24,557 nt of DNA from Nemertoderma westbladi (GCA_032718475.1 JAUCBJ010002720.1:1-24557), one strand, 5' to 3'. Shown: positions 8,578-20,258, numbered from the stretch's first letter. Program-made: numbers and translations. The notes: generated from the sequence alone by a model not told the origin.

Positions 8578-9156
8578 AAATTGTGGAAATCCAACCCAAA
8601 GTCACGTATCCGGTGGTTCTTTTCTCAGGAGGCTAACTTAATTTAGGAAGAAGTGCCAGACCGTAATAATACGCTTTATCGGAAGTGCTCTATCCATTAA
8701 TAATATATATTCTAACTAGTTGCTCAAAGCTCAATCTCTCTTACTGTTCAATAGCAGTCAGTAGTGGGTGTTGATACCACCTTCTGTACCAGAGGGGTGT
8801 ATGGAGTGGGCTGAGTGGTGTAGGCTGGTCATGATCCTCTCTCACCCCTCAATATTTTTTCGTAGACTGACAAACTGTCCTAAAGTTGTCCCTGGACCAA
8901 ATTGGATATTTTGAATTTTCATAAAAGCTTATGATTTTGTTAGGCCATATGTTTCATGTAGTTTGAATCGATTTGGTGAACTTGTCGGTTTTAGTAATAT
9001 GATGACATTACCAACATTGTGCACCTTGTATAACATTATGGATCTGGTGAAATATTTCCAATTGGATACTGATAGCTTCTTATGAACACTGTATCAATGA
9101 TCAATAATGAAAATAATGATAAATAATAAAAATTAAACTAAAAAAAAATAATAATG
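8578..9156. other. Unassigned intergenic DNA
   Basis: No coding or RNA feature is supported. The last part (9110-9156) is A/T-rich simple sequence next to the MITE. Confidence 0.5.
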
Positions 9157-9397
9157 TAATTATTCAAGTACGTTAAGCATGCGTTAAGCCGGTAAGTATG
9201 CAAGGAGCAAACTATGTAAAAACTAAAAACCAACTGTACCAAGACATTCCTTGCCATTAGTGATTTATGGTAGATTTCGACCAGGAGCTCAAGGCAGTCA
9301 TTCAATGTCTAGGTACAGTTGCTTTTTAGTTTTTACATAGTTTGGTCCTTGCATACCTACTGGTAAGGTTTGAATGCTTAACGTGCTTAAATAATTA
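9157..9397. mobile_element. MITE with long terminal inverted repeats
   Basis: Inverted repeats of 86-89 bp (9157-9242 and 9309-9397) begin TAATTATT(C/T)AAG and include a nearly identical stretch, CTATGTAAAAACTAAAAA. They flank a 66-bp unique core with no coding capacity. The arrangement is that of a non-autonomous DNA transposon (foldback/MITE). The flanking AT-rich sequence makes the target-site duplication hard to define; TA or TTAA is possible. The superfamily is not assigned. Confidence 0.8.
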
Positions 9398-9966
9398 ATT
9401 ATATATTATAATGATTAATGTTCCCTCAAGCTTTTACTTCTATCTGTATCAATGAACCAAGATTACAGAAGTCGTGTGACCTCCAGGTTTATCCCGATAA
9501 GTTATGTTATTTCTCTAGATCAACTGCTGACCAGAATCAATGATAAATGTTAGTCGCTGCAAAATTTATTAAAAATGATAACATTGGAGGAATATGAGCT
9601 TCTACTAAGAGTTATACGGTATATGGGTACTCCAAGTAGTAATAAAGCTCTTGACAAGATTATTGTTCTCATCTTCTTCATTAGAATCCTCGATGTCGCT
9701 CGGATATTAATAAGTCTAGACTTATATGTGATAGAATACAAAACTTGAAGTAAGTTTAGTTTTACTTGGTTGCCCACGACAACTTGCAGATAGGTAGGAT
9801 AACAGTAAAATAGTAGCCTTTTTCAATGTCAGACAATGAGAATACAGCACTGTGACTATTATTCAATTTAATGCTTTCCTCCAGAGTTTGATCTGAATTT
9901 CTTACACCTATTTTCTAGTATAATACCACCTCTAGGTTTTTAGGCTCGGCTCAGTGTCTATCATAA
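9398..9966. other. Unassigned intergenic DNA
   Basis: A 75-codon minus-strand frame at 9550-9777 shows no motif and I treat it as chance. Nothing else is supported. Confidence 0.45.
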
Positions 9967-10099
9967 ATAGATAGATAGATAGATAGATAAAATATTTTAT
10001 TCAACAAAACTCCGATGTTTAAAAGTAAAACAAATGGAGGCAGCTCGCCTGGATGGCCCAGACATAGCTGATGATTGGCGTAAGACTTATACACACTAC

Positions 10100-10119
10100 T
10101 GTATACAGTACTGTATACA
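10100..10119. repeat. Perfect 20-bp palindrome
   Basis: A self-complementary GTATACAGTACTGTATAC core with T and A outside lies in the 3' UTR of LINE copy D, next to TAC-rich simple repeats (10127-10160). It could form a cruciform or RNA hairpin, but no role is implied. Confidence 0.8.
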
Positions 10120-10189
10120 CTACACACATACTACATACTACATACTACTACTACTACTAGGATCGGCATGCTGCATTGCAGCTGCATTT

Positions 10190-11857
10190 TTAAGAATGCT
10201 GTGCCGGCTTGTCAACAAAATTGCACCGCCACAACTCCCTATCACCCATGACATTTGCTAGATCATCCGCATCTTTAAGGCCAGTGTCCTTTAAGATGCG
10301 TCTCAAGAAAGTCATGGGCTGTCCACCATGCTTATTCACTCCATGAGGCTGCCAAAGTACAAGATTATGCACTGGCTGGTCCTCACGGCGAAAGCAATGT
10401 CCTGCAAAGCGGAGGCGATTTTGTTCTAGTGTCAAGCTTGGGGGAACCAATGAGACACCTCCAATGTTATATAGTGTCTGGTTGGAGATGTGTGCATTGT
10501 ACTTGACACAATGAACCCGGCGTAGCATTCTTGTGAATGTGCCATCCAGAGATTTGGTGTCCTCAGTAGTTAGAGCCCAGCATGGACTCCCGTAGAGGAG
10601 TACTGGAACTACTGCTGCTCTAAATAATCGGACCTTAAGTTTCCGATTAATTCTCGGTGACTTCCAAATCCTGGAAAGCCTATTCAAGGCTGCCCATGCC
10701 TTTCCCTTACGTATTCGAAGGTCCTCACCTGACTTCCGGAGCCATGATCCCAGGTAACAGAAGTCGTCCACATGCTCAAGCATACCATCCTTTGAGCTTA
10801 TGCTCATCCGATCAGAGACTTGCTGAGGACTTTCAAAGTTAACTGTCAGAATTTTTGTCTTTCTGGAGTTAATAAAAAGACCAACACTAGAAGCAGCATG
10901 TTCTAATGAGCTGAGGAGCCGTTGGGCTCCCTCTAATGATTCTGAGAGTACTCCTAAGTCATCAGCAAAGTCTAGATCAGTTAGGTACTTGGCAGGATTT
11001 CCTCGACTTCTGGAGCCAGTAGGTGGAATTATCATCACCCATCATCATTATAATGATCTAAGGACATGCGTAGAACATAGTCAACCACAATAATGAACAA
11101 GAATGGTGCAAGTGTGTCTCCTTGGAGGACGCCCCATAACACTTCAAATGGTTCTGTGTCACCGTCAACAGTAGACACAAATGTTGTCGAACCATCGTAT
11201 ACTGATCTGATTGCTGCAATAATTTCATCAGGAATCCCATATAATGATAGTATGCTGAACATACGTGAGCGAGAGACTGAATCAAAGGCCTTGAAGAAGT
11301 CAACAAAGATAACAGCCAGATGCCTGTCTTTCTTTTTTGATAACTCTATCCTTCTAAGTGCCAAAATGGGCTCCATGGTCCCACGACCTTTACGGAACCC
11401 ATTTTGATTTCCACGGAGCAGTCTCTCAATGGGATCCCTGATGCGATTTCATAGAATCCTATTGTATAGCTTTGCAGCAATCGAGATTAATGAGATTCAC
11501 CGAAAAGAACCATAGAGTGTTAGGTTGCCCTTCTTGGGAACTGGCACCAACTTATTTGTTTTCATTTCTTGTGGGACTCTTGTTGTTCGGTACATGTCTA
11601 CTATGATGGGATAGATGAGCTTTAAACACTCAGGTATTTTAAAGACCTCAGGGGGAACACCATCTACTCCACTGGCACGATTGGTCTTAATGCTCTTTGC
11701 AGCAGCTTTCACTTCTGCAAAGGAGATATCGCCAATGGGAATGTCTGGGAGTACAGACTCAGACACTTTTACTTCTATAAAGTTATCAGGCAATACCCTG
11801 TCATTATTGAGGAGCTTTATTGTGGGCTTTCCAACCATTGAGGCGATCTGCTGGTGA
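10190..11857 (-). pseudogene. Non-LTR reverse transcriptase (copy D), broken
   Basis: The protein would copy the element's RNA into DNA by target-primed reverse transcription in the nucleus. In order: SFAEVKAAAKSIKTNRASGV and DGVPPEVFK (fingers), KLVPVPKKGNLTLYGSFR, two in-frame TGA stops (near 11496 and 11451), ISLISIAAKLYNRIL, RGNQNGFRKGRGT, AVIFVDFFKAFDSVSR (motif A), GVLQGDTLAPFLFIIVVDYV (motif B), a frameshift in a GAT-rich stretch near 11035, then KYLTDLDFADDLGVL (intact catalytic FADD) and DDFCYLGSWL (thumb). A C-terminal region carries LLYGSPCWALT and RLRFAGHCFRRE. The final 282-codon frame is uninterrupted. It belongs to the group often mislabelled 'craniofacial development protein 2-like'. 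The clade is not assigned. Confidence 0.9.
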
Positions 11858-11935
11858 ATCAGCCTTAACCTTGGTGGTTGGTTGGCTTTTCCACCCAGTA
11901 AGCAGATTGATCGATTTCCATGCCCAATATAACAA

Positions 11936-12239
11936 CAAAAACAACAGGTAACAATGTGGGCCCGGCCCAGTGGCAGTATGGGATTGTTAGATCAAGTTCT
12001 TTTAGATTGGTAGTTATGTATATTTTAATAATATTATAATAAATAGGGTTACTGTGGTTAATTTAATTTATTGTTTTTAACTACGTGATAGCGTCCCTTT
12101 CGTATTTTACAAGATAGTGAAGTTGTATTGCATGCAGGTATTGTTTATATTGCCTGATGTGAGTTATTTTTTTCTTATCTGAGGAATTCCATAGACATGC
12201 GAAACTTAACATTGCACTATTAAATGAAAATGGTGTTGT
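11936..12239. other. Junction between two LINEs
   Basis: AT-rich DNA that is probably the 3' UTR of the LINE at 12240-20160 plus the boundary of copy D. It includes a GGGCCCGGCCC patch near 11960. No gene is seen. Confidence 0.4.
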
Positions 12240-12254
12240 TAGTTTTTGGAATTT

Positions 12255-12688
12255 TTATTTTATTTGTTCTTGGGTTAAGTAATTGTTGGTTTTTATTGAT
12301 AAACGGCAGTACAGATCTCTGAAAGATTTAATAATGTTGAATATATATTGAAAGAAGAATTTTAATGCAAAATATTCCCTAAGGGCTGTTGGTAGTTTTG
12401 ATAATGTGCGTAATTCAGTGCCAGTTATGTCAGCTACTTTTTTACTATGTACAATATGCAGACCATAGTTTTGTATTTTCTCCAAATTATAGAGTAAAGT
12501 TTTGAAGCCGTATACATTATGCAATGAATCTAATACTTCACAGCAGTAATTATGGTATGGAAGTACTGCAGCTTTATTTATATTTATTTTAGTACCTACA
12601 GATAGCTGTTCTTTTATTTGTCGTAATCCAGAGACGGCCTGCCTCATTTTGTTAGAAGTTATCTTGATTTGTTCCCGCCACTAAGTTT
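12255..12688 (-). pseudogene. C-terminal part of LINE RT, downstream of the array
   Basis: The frame starts next to the array with WREQIKITSNKMRQAVSGLR, then INKAAVLPYHNYCCEVLDSL, a hallmark of the post-thumb region in jockey/CR1-like elements (LPYFNYC..VWDSL), then LEKIQNYGLHIVHS and TALREYFALKFFFQYIF. A one-base deletion before WREQI and the array itself put it out of frame with the 5' half. The ATG-bounded 130-codon ORF is only a remnant, not an independent gene. Confidence 0.8.
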
Positions 12689-15600
12689 GTTGTCTATAGC
12701 TAGCTAGACCTAGATAGTTAATATTGTTTGATTATTGTCTATAGCTAGACCTAGATAGTTAATATTGTTTGATTGTTGTCTATAACTAGACCTAGATAGT
12801 TAATATTGTTTGATTGTTGTCTATAACTAGACCTAGATAGTTAATATTGTTTGATTGTTGTCTATAGCTAGACCTAGATAGTTAATATTGTTTGATTGTT
12901 GTCTATAACTAGACCTAGATAGTTAATATTGTTTGATTGTTGTCTATAACTAGACCTAGATAGTTAATATTGTTTGATTATTGTCTATAGCTAGACCTAG
13001 ATAGTTAATATTGTTTGATTGTTGTCTATAGCTAGACCTAGATAGTTAATATTGTTTGATTGTTGTCTATAGCTAGACCTAGATAGTTAATATTGTTTGA
13101 TTGTTGTCTATAGCTAGACCTAGATAGTTAATATTGTTTGATTGTTGTCTATAACTAGACCTAGATAGTTAATATTGTTTGATTGTTGTCTATAACTAGA
13201 CCTAGATAGTTAATATTGTTTGATTGTTGTCTATAACTAGACCTAGATAGTTAATATTGTTTGATTGTTGTCTATAACTAGACCTAGATAGTTAATATTG
13301 TTTGATTATTGTCTATAGCTAGACCTAGATAGTTAATATTGTTTGATTGTTGTCTATAACTAGACCTAGATAGTTAATATTGTTTGATTGTTGTCTATAG
13401 CTAGACCTAGATAGTTAATATTGTTTGATTGTTGTCTATAACTAGACCTAGATAGTTAATATTGTTTGATTGTTGTCTATAGCTAGACCTAGATAGTTAA
13501 TATTGTTTGATTGTTGTCTATAACTAGACCTAGATAGTTAATATTGTTTGATTGTTGTCTATAACTAGACCTAGATAGTTAATATTGTTTGATTGTTGTC
13601 TATAACTAGACCTAGATAGTTAATATTGTTTGATTGTTGTCTATAACTAGACCTAGATAGTTAATATTGTTTGATTGTTGTCTATAACTAGACCTAGATA
13701 GTTAATATTGTTTGATTATTGTCTATAGCTAGACCTAGATAGTTAATATTGTTTGATTGTTGTCTATAGCTAGACCTAGATAGTTAATATTGTTTGATTG
13801 TTGTCTATAGCTAGACCTAGATAGTTAATATTGTTTGATTGTTGTCTATAGCTAACTAGACCTAGATAGTTAATATTGTTTGATTGTTGTCTATAGCTAG
13901 ACCTAGATAGTTAATATTGTTTGATTGTTGTCTATAACTAGACCTAGATAGTTAATATTGTTTGATTGTTGTCTATAGCTAGACCTAGATAGTTAATATT
14001 GTTTGATTGTTGTCTATAACTAGACCTAGATAGTTAATATTGTTTGATTGTTGTCTATAACTAGACCTAGATAGTTAATATTGTTTGATTATTGTCTATA
14101 GCTAGACCTAGATAGTTAATATTGTTTGATTGTTGTCTATAACTAGACCTAGATAGTTAATATTGTTTGATTGTTGTCTATAACTAGACCTAGATAGTTA
14201 ATATTGTTTGATTATTGTCTATAGCTAGACCTAGATAGTTAATATTGTTTGATTGTTGTCTATAACTAGACCTAGATAGTTAATATTGTTTGATTATTGT
14301 CTATAGCTAGACCTAGATATTTAATAATGTTTGATTGTTGTCTATAACTAGACCTAGATAGTTAATATTGTTTGATTGTTGTCTATAGCTAGACCTAGAT
14401 AGTTAATATTGTTTGATTGTTGTCTATAGCTAGACCTAGATAGTTAATATTGTTTGATTGTTGTCTATAACTAGACCTAGATAGTTAATATTGTTTGATT
14501 GTTGTCTATAACTAGACCTAGATAGTTAATATTGTTTGATTATTGTCTATAGCTAGACCTAGATAGTTAATATTGTTTGATTGTTGTCTATAACTAGACC
14601 TAGATAGTTAATATTGTTTGATTGTTGTCTATAACTAGACCTAGATAGTTAATATTGTTTGATTGTTGTCTATAACTAGACCTAGATAGTTAATATTGTT
14701 TGATTGTTGTCTATAACTAGACCTAGATAGTTAATATTGTTTGATTGTTGTCTATAACTAGACCTAGATAGTTAATATTGTTTGATTATTGTCTATAGCT
14801 AGACCTAGATAGTTAATATTGTTTGATTGTTGTCTATAACTAGACCTAGATAGTTAATATTGTTTGATTGTTGTCTATAACTAGACCTAGATAGTTAATA
14901 TTGTTTGATTGTTGTCTATAACTAGACCTAGATAGTTAATATTGTTTGATTGTTGTCTATAACTAGACCTAGATAGTTAATATTGTTTGATTGTTGTCTA
15001 TAGCTAGACCTAGATAGTTAATATTGTTTGATTGTTGTCTATAACTAGACCTAGATAGTTAATATTGTTTGATTGTTGTCTATAGCTAGACCTAGATAGT
15101 TAATATTGTTTGATTGTTGTCTATAGCTAGACCTAGATAGTTAATATTGTTTGATTGTTGTCTATAACTAGACCTAGATAGTTAATATTGTTTGATTGTT
15201 GTCTATAACTAGACCTAGATAGTTAATATTGTTTGATTGTTGTCTATAACTAGACCTAGATAGTTAATATTGTTTGATTGTTGTCTATAACTAGACCTAG
15301 ATAGTTAATATTGTTTGATTGTTGTCTATAACTAGACCTAGATAGTTAATATTGTTTGATTGTTGTCTATAGCTAGACCTAGATAGTTAATATTGTTTGA
15401 TTGTTGTCTATAGCTAGACCTAGATAGTTAATATTGTTTGATTGTTGTCTATAGCTAGACCTAGATAGTTAATATTGTTTGATTGTTGTCTATAACTAGA
15501 CCTAGATAGTTAATATTGTTTGATTGTTGTCTATAACTAGACCTAGATAGTTAATATTGTTTGATTGTTGTCTATAGCTAGACCTAGATAGTTAATATTG

Positions 15601-18600
15601 TTTGATTGTTGTCTATAACTAGACCTAGATAGTTAATATTGTTTGATTGTTGTCTATAACTAGACCTAGATAGTTAATATTGTTTGATTGTTGTCTATAG
15701 CTAGACCTAGATAGTTAATATTGTTTGATTGTTGTCTATAACTAGACCTAGATAGTTAATATTGTTTGATTGTTGTCTATAACTAGACCTAGATAGTTAA
15801 TATTGTTTGATTGTTGTCTATAGCTAGACCTAGATAGTTAATATTGTTTGATTGTTGTCTATAACTAGACCTAGATAGTTAATATTGTTTGATTGTTGTC
15901 TATAGCTAGACCTAGATAGTTAATATTGTTTGATTGTTGTCTATAGCTAGACCTAGATAGTTAATATTGTTTGATTGTTGTCTATAACTAGACCTAGATA
16001 GTTAATATTGTTTGATTGTTGTCTATAGCTAGACCTAGATAGTTAATATTGTTTGATTGTTGTCTATAACTAGACCTAGATAGTTAATATTGTTTGATTG
16101 TTGTCTATAACTAGACCTAGATAGTTAATATTGTTTGATTGTTGTCTATAGCTAGACCTAGATAGTTAATATTGTTTGATTGTTGTCTATAGCTAGACCT
16201 AGATAGTTAATATTGTTTGATTGTTGTCTATAACTAGACCTAGATAGTTAATATTGTTTGATTGTTGTCTATAGCTAGACCTAGATAGTTAATATTGTTT
16301 GATTGTTGTCTATAGCTAGACCTAGATAGTTAATATTGTTTGATTGTTGTCTATAACTAGACCTAGATAGTTAATATTGTTTGATTGTTGTCTATAACTA
16401 GACCTAGATAGTTAATATTGTTTGATTGTTGTCTATAACTAGACCTAGATAGTTAATATTGTTTGATTGTTGTCTATAACTAGACCTAGATAGTTAATAT
16501 TGTTTGATTGTTGTCTATAACTAGACCTAGATAGTTAATATTGTTTGATTGTTGTCTATAACTAGACCTAGATAGTTAATATTGTTTGATTGTTGTCTAT
16601 AACTAGACCTAGATAGTTAATATTGTTTGATTGTTGTCTATAACTAGACCTAGATAGTTAATATTGTTTGATTGTTGTCTATAACTAGACCTAGATAGTT
16701 AATATTGTTTGATTGTTGTCTATAGCTAGACCTAGATAGTTAATATTGTTTGATTGTTGTCTATAACTAGACCTAGATAGTTAATATTGTTTGATTGTTG
16801 TCTATAGCTAGACCTAGATAGTTAATATTGTTTGATTGTTGTCTATAGCTAGACCTAGATAGTTAATATTGTTTGATTGTTGTCTATAGCTAGACCTAGA
16901 TAGTTAATATTGTTTGATTGTTGTCTATAGCTAGACCTAGATAGTTAATATTGTTTGATTGTTGTCTATAACTAGACCTAGATAGTTAATATTGTTTGAT
17001 TGTTGTCTATAACTAGACCTAGATAGTTAATATTGTTTGATTGTTGTCTATAGCTAGACCTAGATAGTTAATATTGTTTGATTGTTGTCTATAGCTAGAC
17101 CTAGATAGTTAATATTGTTTGATTGTTGTCTATAACTAGACCTAGATAGTTAATATTGTTTGATTGTTGTCTATAGCTAGACCTAGATAGTTAATATTGT
17201 TTGATTGTTGTCTATAACTAGACCTAGATAGTTAATATTGTTTGATTGTTGTCTATAACTAGACCTAGATAGTTAATATTGTTTGATTGTTGTCTATAAC
17301 TAGACCTAGATAGTTAATATTGTTTGATTGTTGTCTATAACTAGACCTAGATAGTTAATATTGTTTGATTGTTGTCTATAGCTAGACCTAGATAGTTAAT
17401 ATTGTTTGATTGTTGTCTATAACTAGACCTAGATAGTTAATATTGTTTGATTGTTGTCTATAACTAGACCTAGATAGTTAATATTGTTTGATTGTTGTCT
17501 ATAACTAGACCTAGATAGTTAATATTGTTTGATTGTTGTCTATAGCTAGACCTAGATAGTTAATATTGTTTGATTGTTGTCTATAACTAGACCTAGATAG
17601 TTAATATTGTTTGATTGTTGTCTATAACTAGACCTAGATAGTTAATATTGTTTGATTGTTGTCTATAACTAGACCTAGATAGTTAATATTGTTTGATTGT
17701 TGTCTATAACTAGACCTAGATAGTTAATATTGTTTGATTGTTGTCTATAACTAGACCTAGATAGTTAATATTGTTTGATTGTTGTCTATAGCTAGACCTA
17801 GATAGTTAATATTGTTTGATTGTTGTCTATAACTAGACCTAGATAGTTAATATTGTTTGATTGTTGTCTATAACTAGACCTAGATAGTTAATATTGTTTG
17901 ATTGTTGTCTATAACTAGACCTAGATAGTTAATATTGTTTGATTGTTGTCTATAGCTAGACCTAGATAGTTAATATTGTTTGATTGTTGTCTATAACTAG
18001 ACCTAGATAGTTAATATTGTTTGATTGTTGTCTATAACTAGACCTAGATAGTTAATATTGTTTGATTGTTGTCTATAACTAGACCTAGATAGTTAATATT
18101 GTTTGATTGTTGTCTATAACTAGACCTAGATAGTTAATATTGTTTGATTGTTGTCTATAACTAGACCTAGATAGTTAATATTGTTTGATTGTTGTCTATA
18201 ACTAGACCTAGATAGTTAATATTGTTTGATTGTTGTCTATAACTAGACCTAGATAGTTAATATTGTTTGATTGTTGTCTATAGCTAGACCTAGATAGTTA
18301 ATATTGTTTGATTGTTGTCTATAACTAGACCTAGATAGTTAATATTGTTTGATTGTTGTCTATAACTAGACCTAGATAGTTAATATTGTTTGATTGTTGT
18401 CTATAGCTAGACCTAGATAGTTAATATTGTTTGATTGTTGTCTATAGCTAGACCTAGATAGTTAATATTGTTTGATTGTTGTCTATAACTAGACCTAGAT
18501 AGTTAATATTGTTTGATTGTTGTCTATAGCTTGACCTAGATAGTTAATATTGTTTGATTGTTGTCTATAGCTATACCTAGATAGTTAATATTGTTTGATT

Positions 18601-19010
18601 GTTGTCTATAGCTATACCTAGATAGTTAATATTGTTTGATTGTTGTCTATAGCTATACCTAGATAGTTAATATTGTTTGATTGTTGTCTATAACTAGACC
18701 TAGATAGTTAATATTGTTTGATTGTTGTCTATAGCTAGACCTAGATAGTTAATATTGTTTGATTGTTGTCTATAACTAGACCTAGATAGTTAATATTGTT
18801 TGATTGTTGTCTATAGCTAGACCTAGATAGTTAATATTGTTTGATTGTTGTCTATAGCTAGACCTAGATAGTTAATATTGTTTGATTGTTGTCTATAGCT
18901 AGACCTAGATAGTTAATATTGTTTGATTGTTGTCTATAGCTAGACCTAGATAGTTAATATTGTTTGATTGTTGTCTATAGCTTGACCTAGATAGTTAATA
19001 TTGTTTGATT
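12689..19010. repeat. 41-bp satellite array, 154 copies
   Basis: Head-to-tail units start GTTGTCTATA(A/G)CTAGACCTA on the plus strand and end TTAATATTGTTTGATT. By unit arithmetic the array holds 152 units of 41 bp and two of 45 bp (12689-12733 and 13841-13885), 154 in all and 6,322 bp. Units are nearly identical. The main variation is A/G at unit position 11, with a rarer A at position 1 and a few edge variants (CTTGACC, CTATACC) near 18519-18680 and 18970. The minus strand of a unit reads NNINYLGLVIDN in one frame. Because 41 is not a multiple of 3, each unit shifts the frame and the array cannot be a coding repeat. Confidence 0.97.
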
Positions 19011-19015
19011 GTTGT

Positions 19016-20153
19016 TTTATCACTTGTTTTTTAATTCTTATTTTCCAATAAATTGAGTTCTATATTATCAAGTTCATCTGTCCTGGAGTTAGGTGATATT
19101 AACATGAATACTGTTTTATCATTATTTAAATGCAGAGTGAGTGAAATATGTCTTTTAGTTCTTCTATGTGTTTACCTAATGCTGTGGCAGCAGTGTTGGG
19201 ATTTTTATCATGACAGTACACTAAGGTATCGTCTGCTTACTGAATTAGTTGAAGATTAGTTTGTGTTGCAATAGAGTTGACATGATGTATTTGTTGCCAC
19301 TCAGATATAGCTCCTTTAAGTTTCACTCTCTGGTATCTATTTAGTAAGAACTATTTAATAAGAAGTTGCGTATCATGGAGATGGCATGGCAGTGCCGTGA
19401 AAATCGAATTCTCCTAACTTTTACAATAATGTTTCATGTTTTAATGAATTGAATGCCTTGCTAAGGTCTAGTGCTCCAATAGCAACGTATTCACTAATTG
19501 CACCACGATTATGTTGCATATAATATAGCATCTCTTGTAGAGTATGATTTCCTAAATTCAAATTGAGTTTTGTTTATTAATTTATGTTTGTTTAGTTAGT
19601 TAGTTATTTCTATGTATAGTACTTTTTCGAATATTTTTTCCAGTGCAGATGTTATAGATATTGGTCTGTAGTTCTCAGGGAATAAACGTTCCCCTTTTTT
19701 AAAAACCGGTGTAACCTCTGCTATATTTAATTTGGTTGGAAATATGGATCGAGTAATGCATTCATTGACTAGATTGTTAGTGGAGCTATTATTTTTGGTT
19801 TTATTAGTTTTAGTAGTTTCGGTGTAATAGGGGATGGGTCAGGTGATTTGTTTATGTTAATTGCATCTATTATGTCCGCAATTAATAATTCTTAAATATT
19901 TGAGGCAACGTGACTTTCGCGTGTTGTGTGATGTGATTGGTGTGGTGAGGATATTGATTTTGTTTGCTGTATTTGAAATTCCCGAAAATCTCCCCATTGT
20001 TATACCATGATTAAAAATGGTCGCCATACGTTGGATTTTATTTGTTGTAGTATTTAATGTTTCTTTTAGCGAAGTCATTGTACATGTTTTCTGGTCCTTA
20101 ATTAGTATCTCGATGATAATTTTCCATTTATCCATTTCATTTTCCATGAACAA
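19016..20153 (-). pseudogene. N-terminal part of LINE RT, upstream of the array
   Basis: Minus-strand frames give in order DAININKSPDPSPITPKLLK (fingers), VTPVFKKGERLFPENYRPIS followed by ITSALEKIFEKVL, NKTQFEFRKSYSTRDAILYA, VAIGALDLSKAFNSLKHETL (motif A region), KGAISEWQQIHH, then stop-ADDTLVYC (catalytic YADD with Tyr changed to TAA, 19228-19239) and LHLNNDKTVFMLISP followed by ELDNIELNLLENK. The reading frame is broken by several stops and shifts. The 98-codon ATG-bounded frame at 19857-20153 corresponds partly to the linker before the fingers. Non-functional. Confidence 0.85.
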
Positions 20154-20159
20154 CGGATT

Positions 20160-20258
20160 GATGGTTGTTGTTACACGAGACTACTAAGTAACAGCTGAAG
20201 ACAACACATGACATACGCTGAGCTTTATTGTACAATACCACACCTGAATCAACTAATG
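20160..20258 (+). pseudogene. LINE copy F: short RT C-terminal scrap
   Basis: About 100 bp matches 7847-7945 of LINE copy B in sequence and order (GATGGTTG, AGACTACTAAG, GACAACACATGA, TACAATACCA). Translated it gives DGC(C)YTRLLSNS, stop, RQHMTYAELY. It lies immediately upstream of the split LINE, in the opposite orientation, and marks that element's 5' boundary. Confidence 0.7.

Larger units (their letters stand above)
9967..11935 (-). mobile_element. LINE copy D, 5'-truncated, with 3' end
   Basis: The best-preserved copy of the first LINE group. From 5' to 3' on the minus strand it has a linker and RT fingers (from about 11935), palm, FADD box, thumb and C-terminal region ending at 10190, then a TAG- and TAC-repeat-bearing 3' UTR, AATAAA (9996-10001) and a TATC microsatellite tail (9967-9989). 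The endonuclease is absent, as expected from 5' truncation. Its 5' boundary lies close to the 3' end of the LINE at 12240-20160, which has the same orientation. Confidence 0.85.
12240..20160 (-). mobile_element. Jockey/CR1/I-like LINE split by a satellite it gave rise to
   Basis: One decayed LINE reads on the minus strand from about 20160 to about 12240. Its 5' half (fingers to palm) is at 19016-20153 and its 3' half at 12255-12688. Between them lies only the 41-bp array (12689-19010). Without the array the halves join to give ...NNINYLGLVIDN-KL-(T)WREQIK..., the usual 'YLGV.ID..LTW' thumb segment of this RT class, so no LINE sequence appears to be missing. The remaining RT-containing element would be about 1.6 kb. 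No endonuclease is recognised. Confidence 0.85.

Noticed and set aside
9550-9777. 75-codon minus-strand ORF
   Set aside because: No motif, no flanking splice or promoter signal, and a composition typical of random AT-rich frames.
10034-11857. Plus-strand ORFs of 60-105 codons
   Set aside because: They are antisense shadows of the LINE copy D reverse transcriptase or frames in its 3' UTR.
12689-19010. CRISPR array
   Set aside because: Units are contiguous with no unique spacers, and the unit is LINE-derived. It is a satellite.
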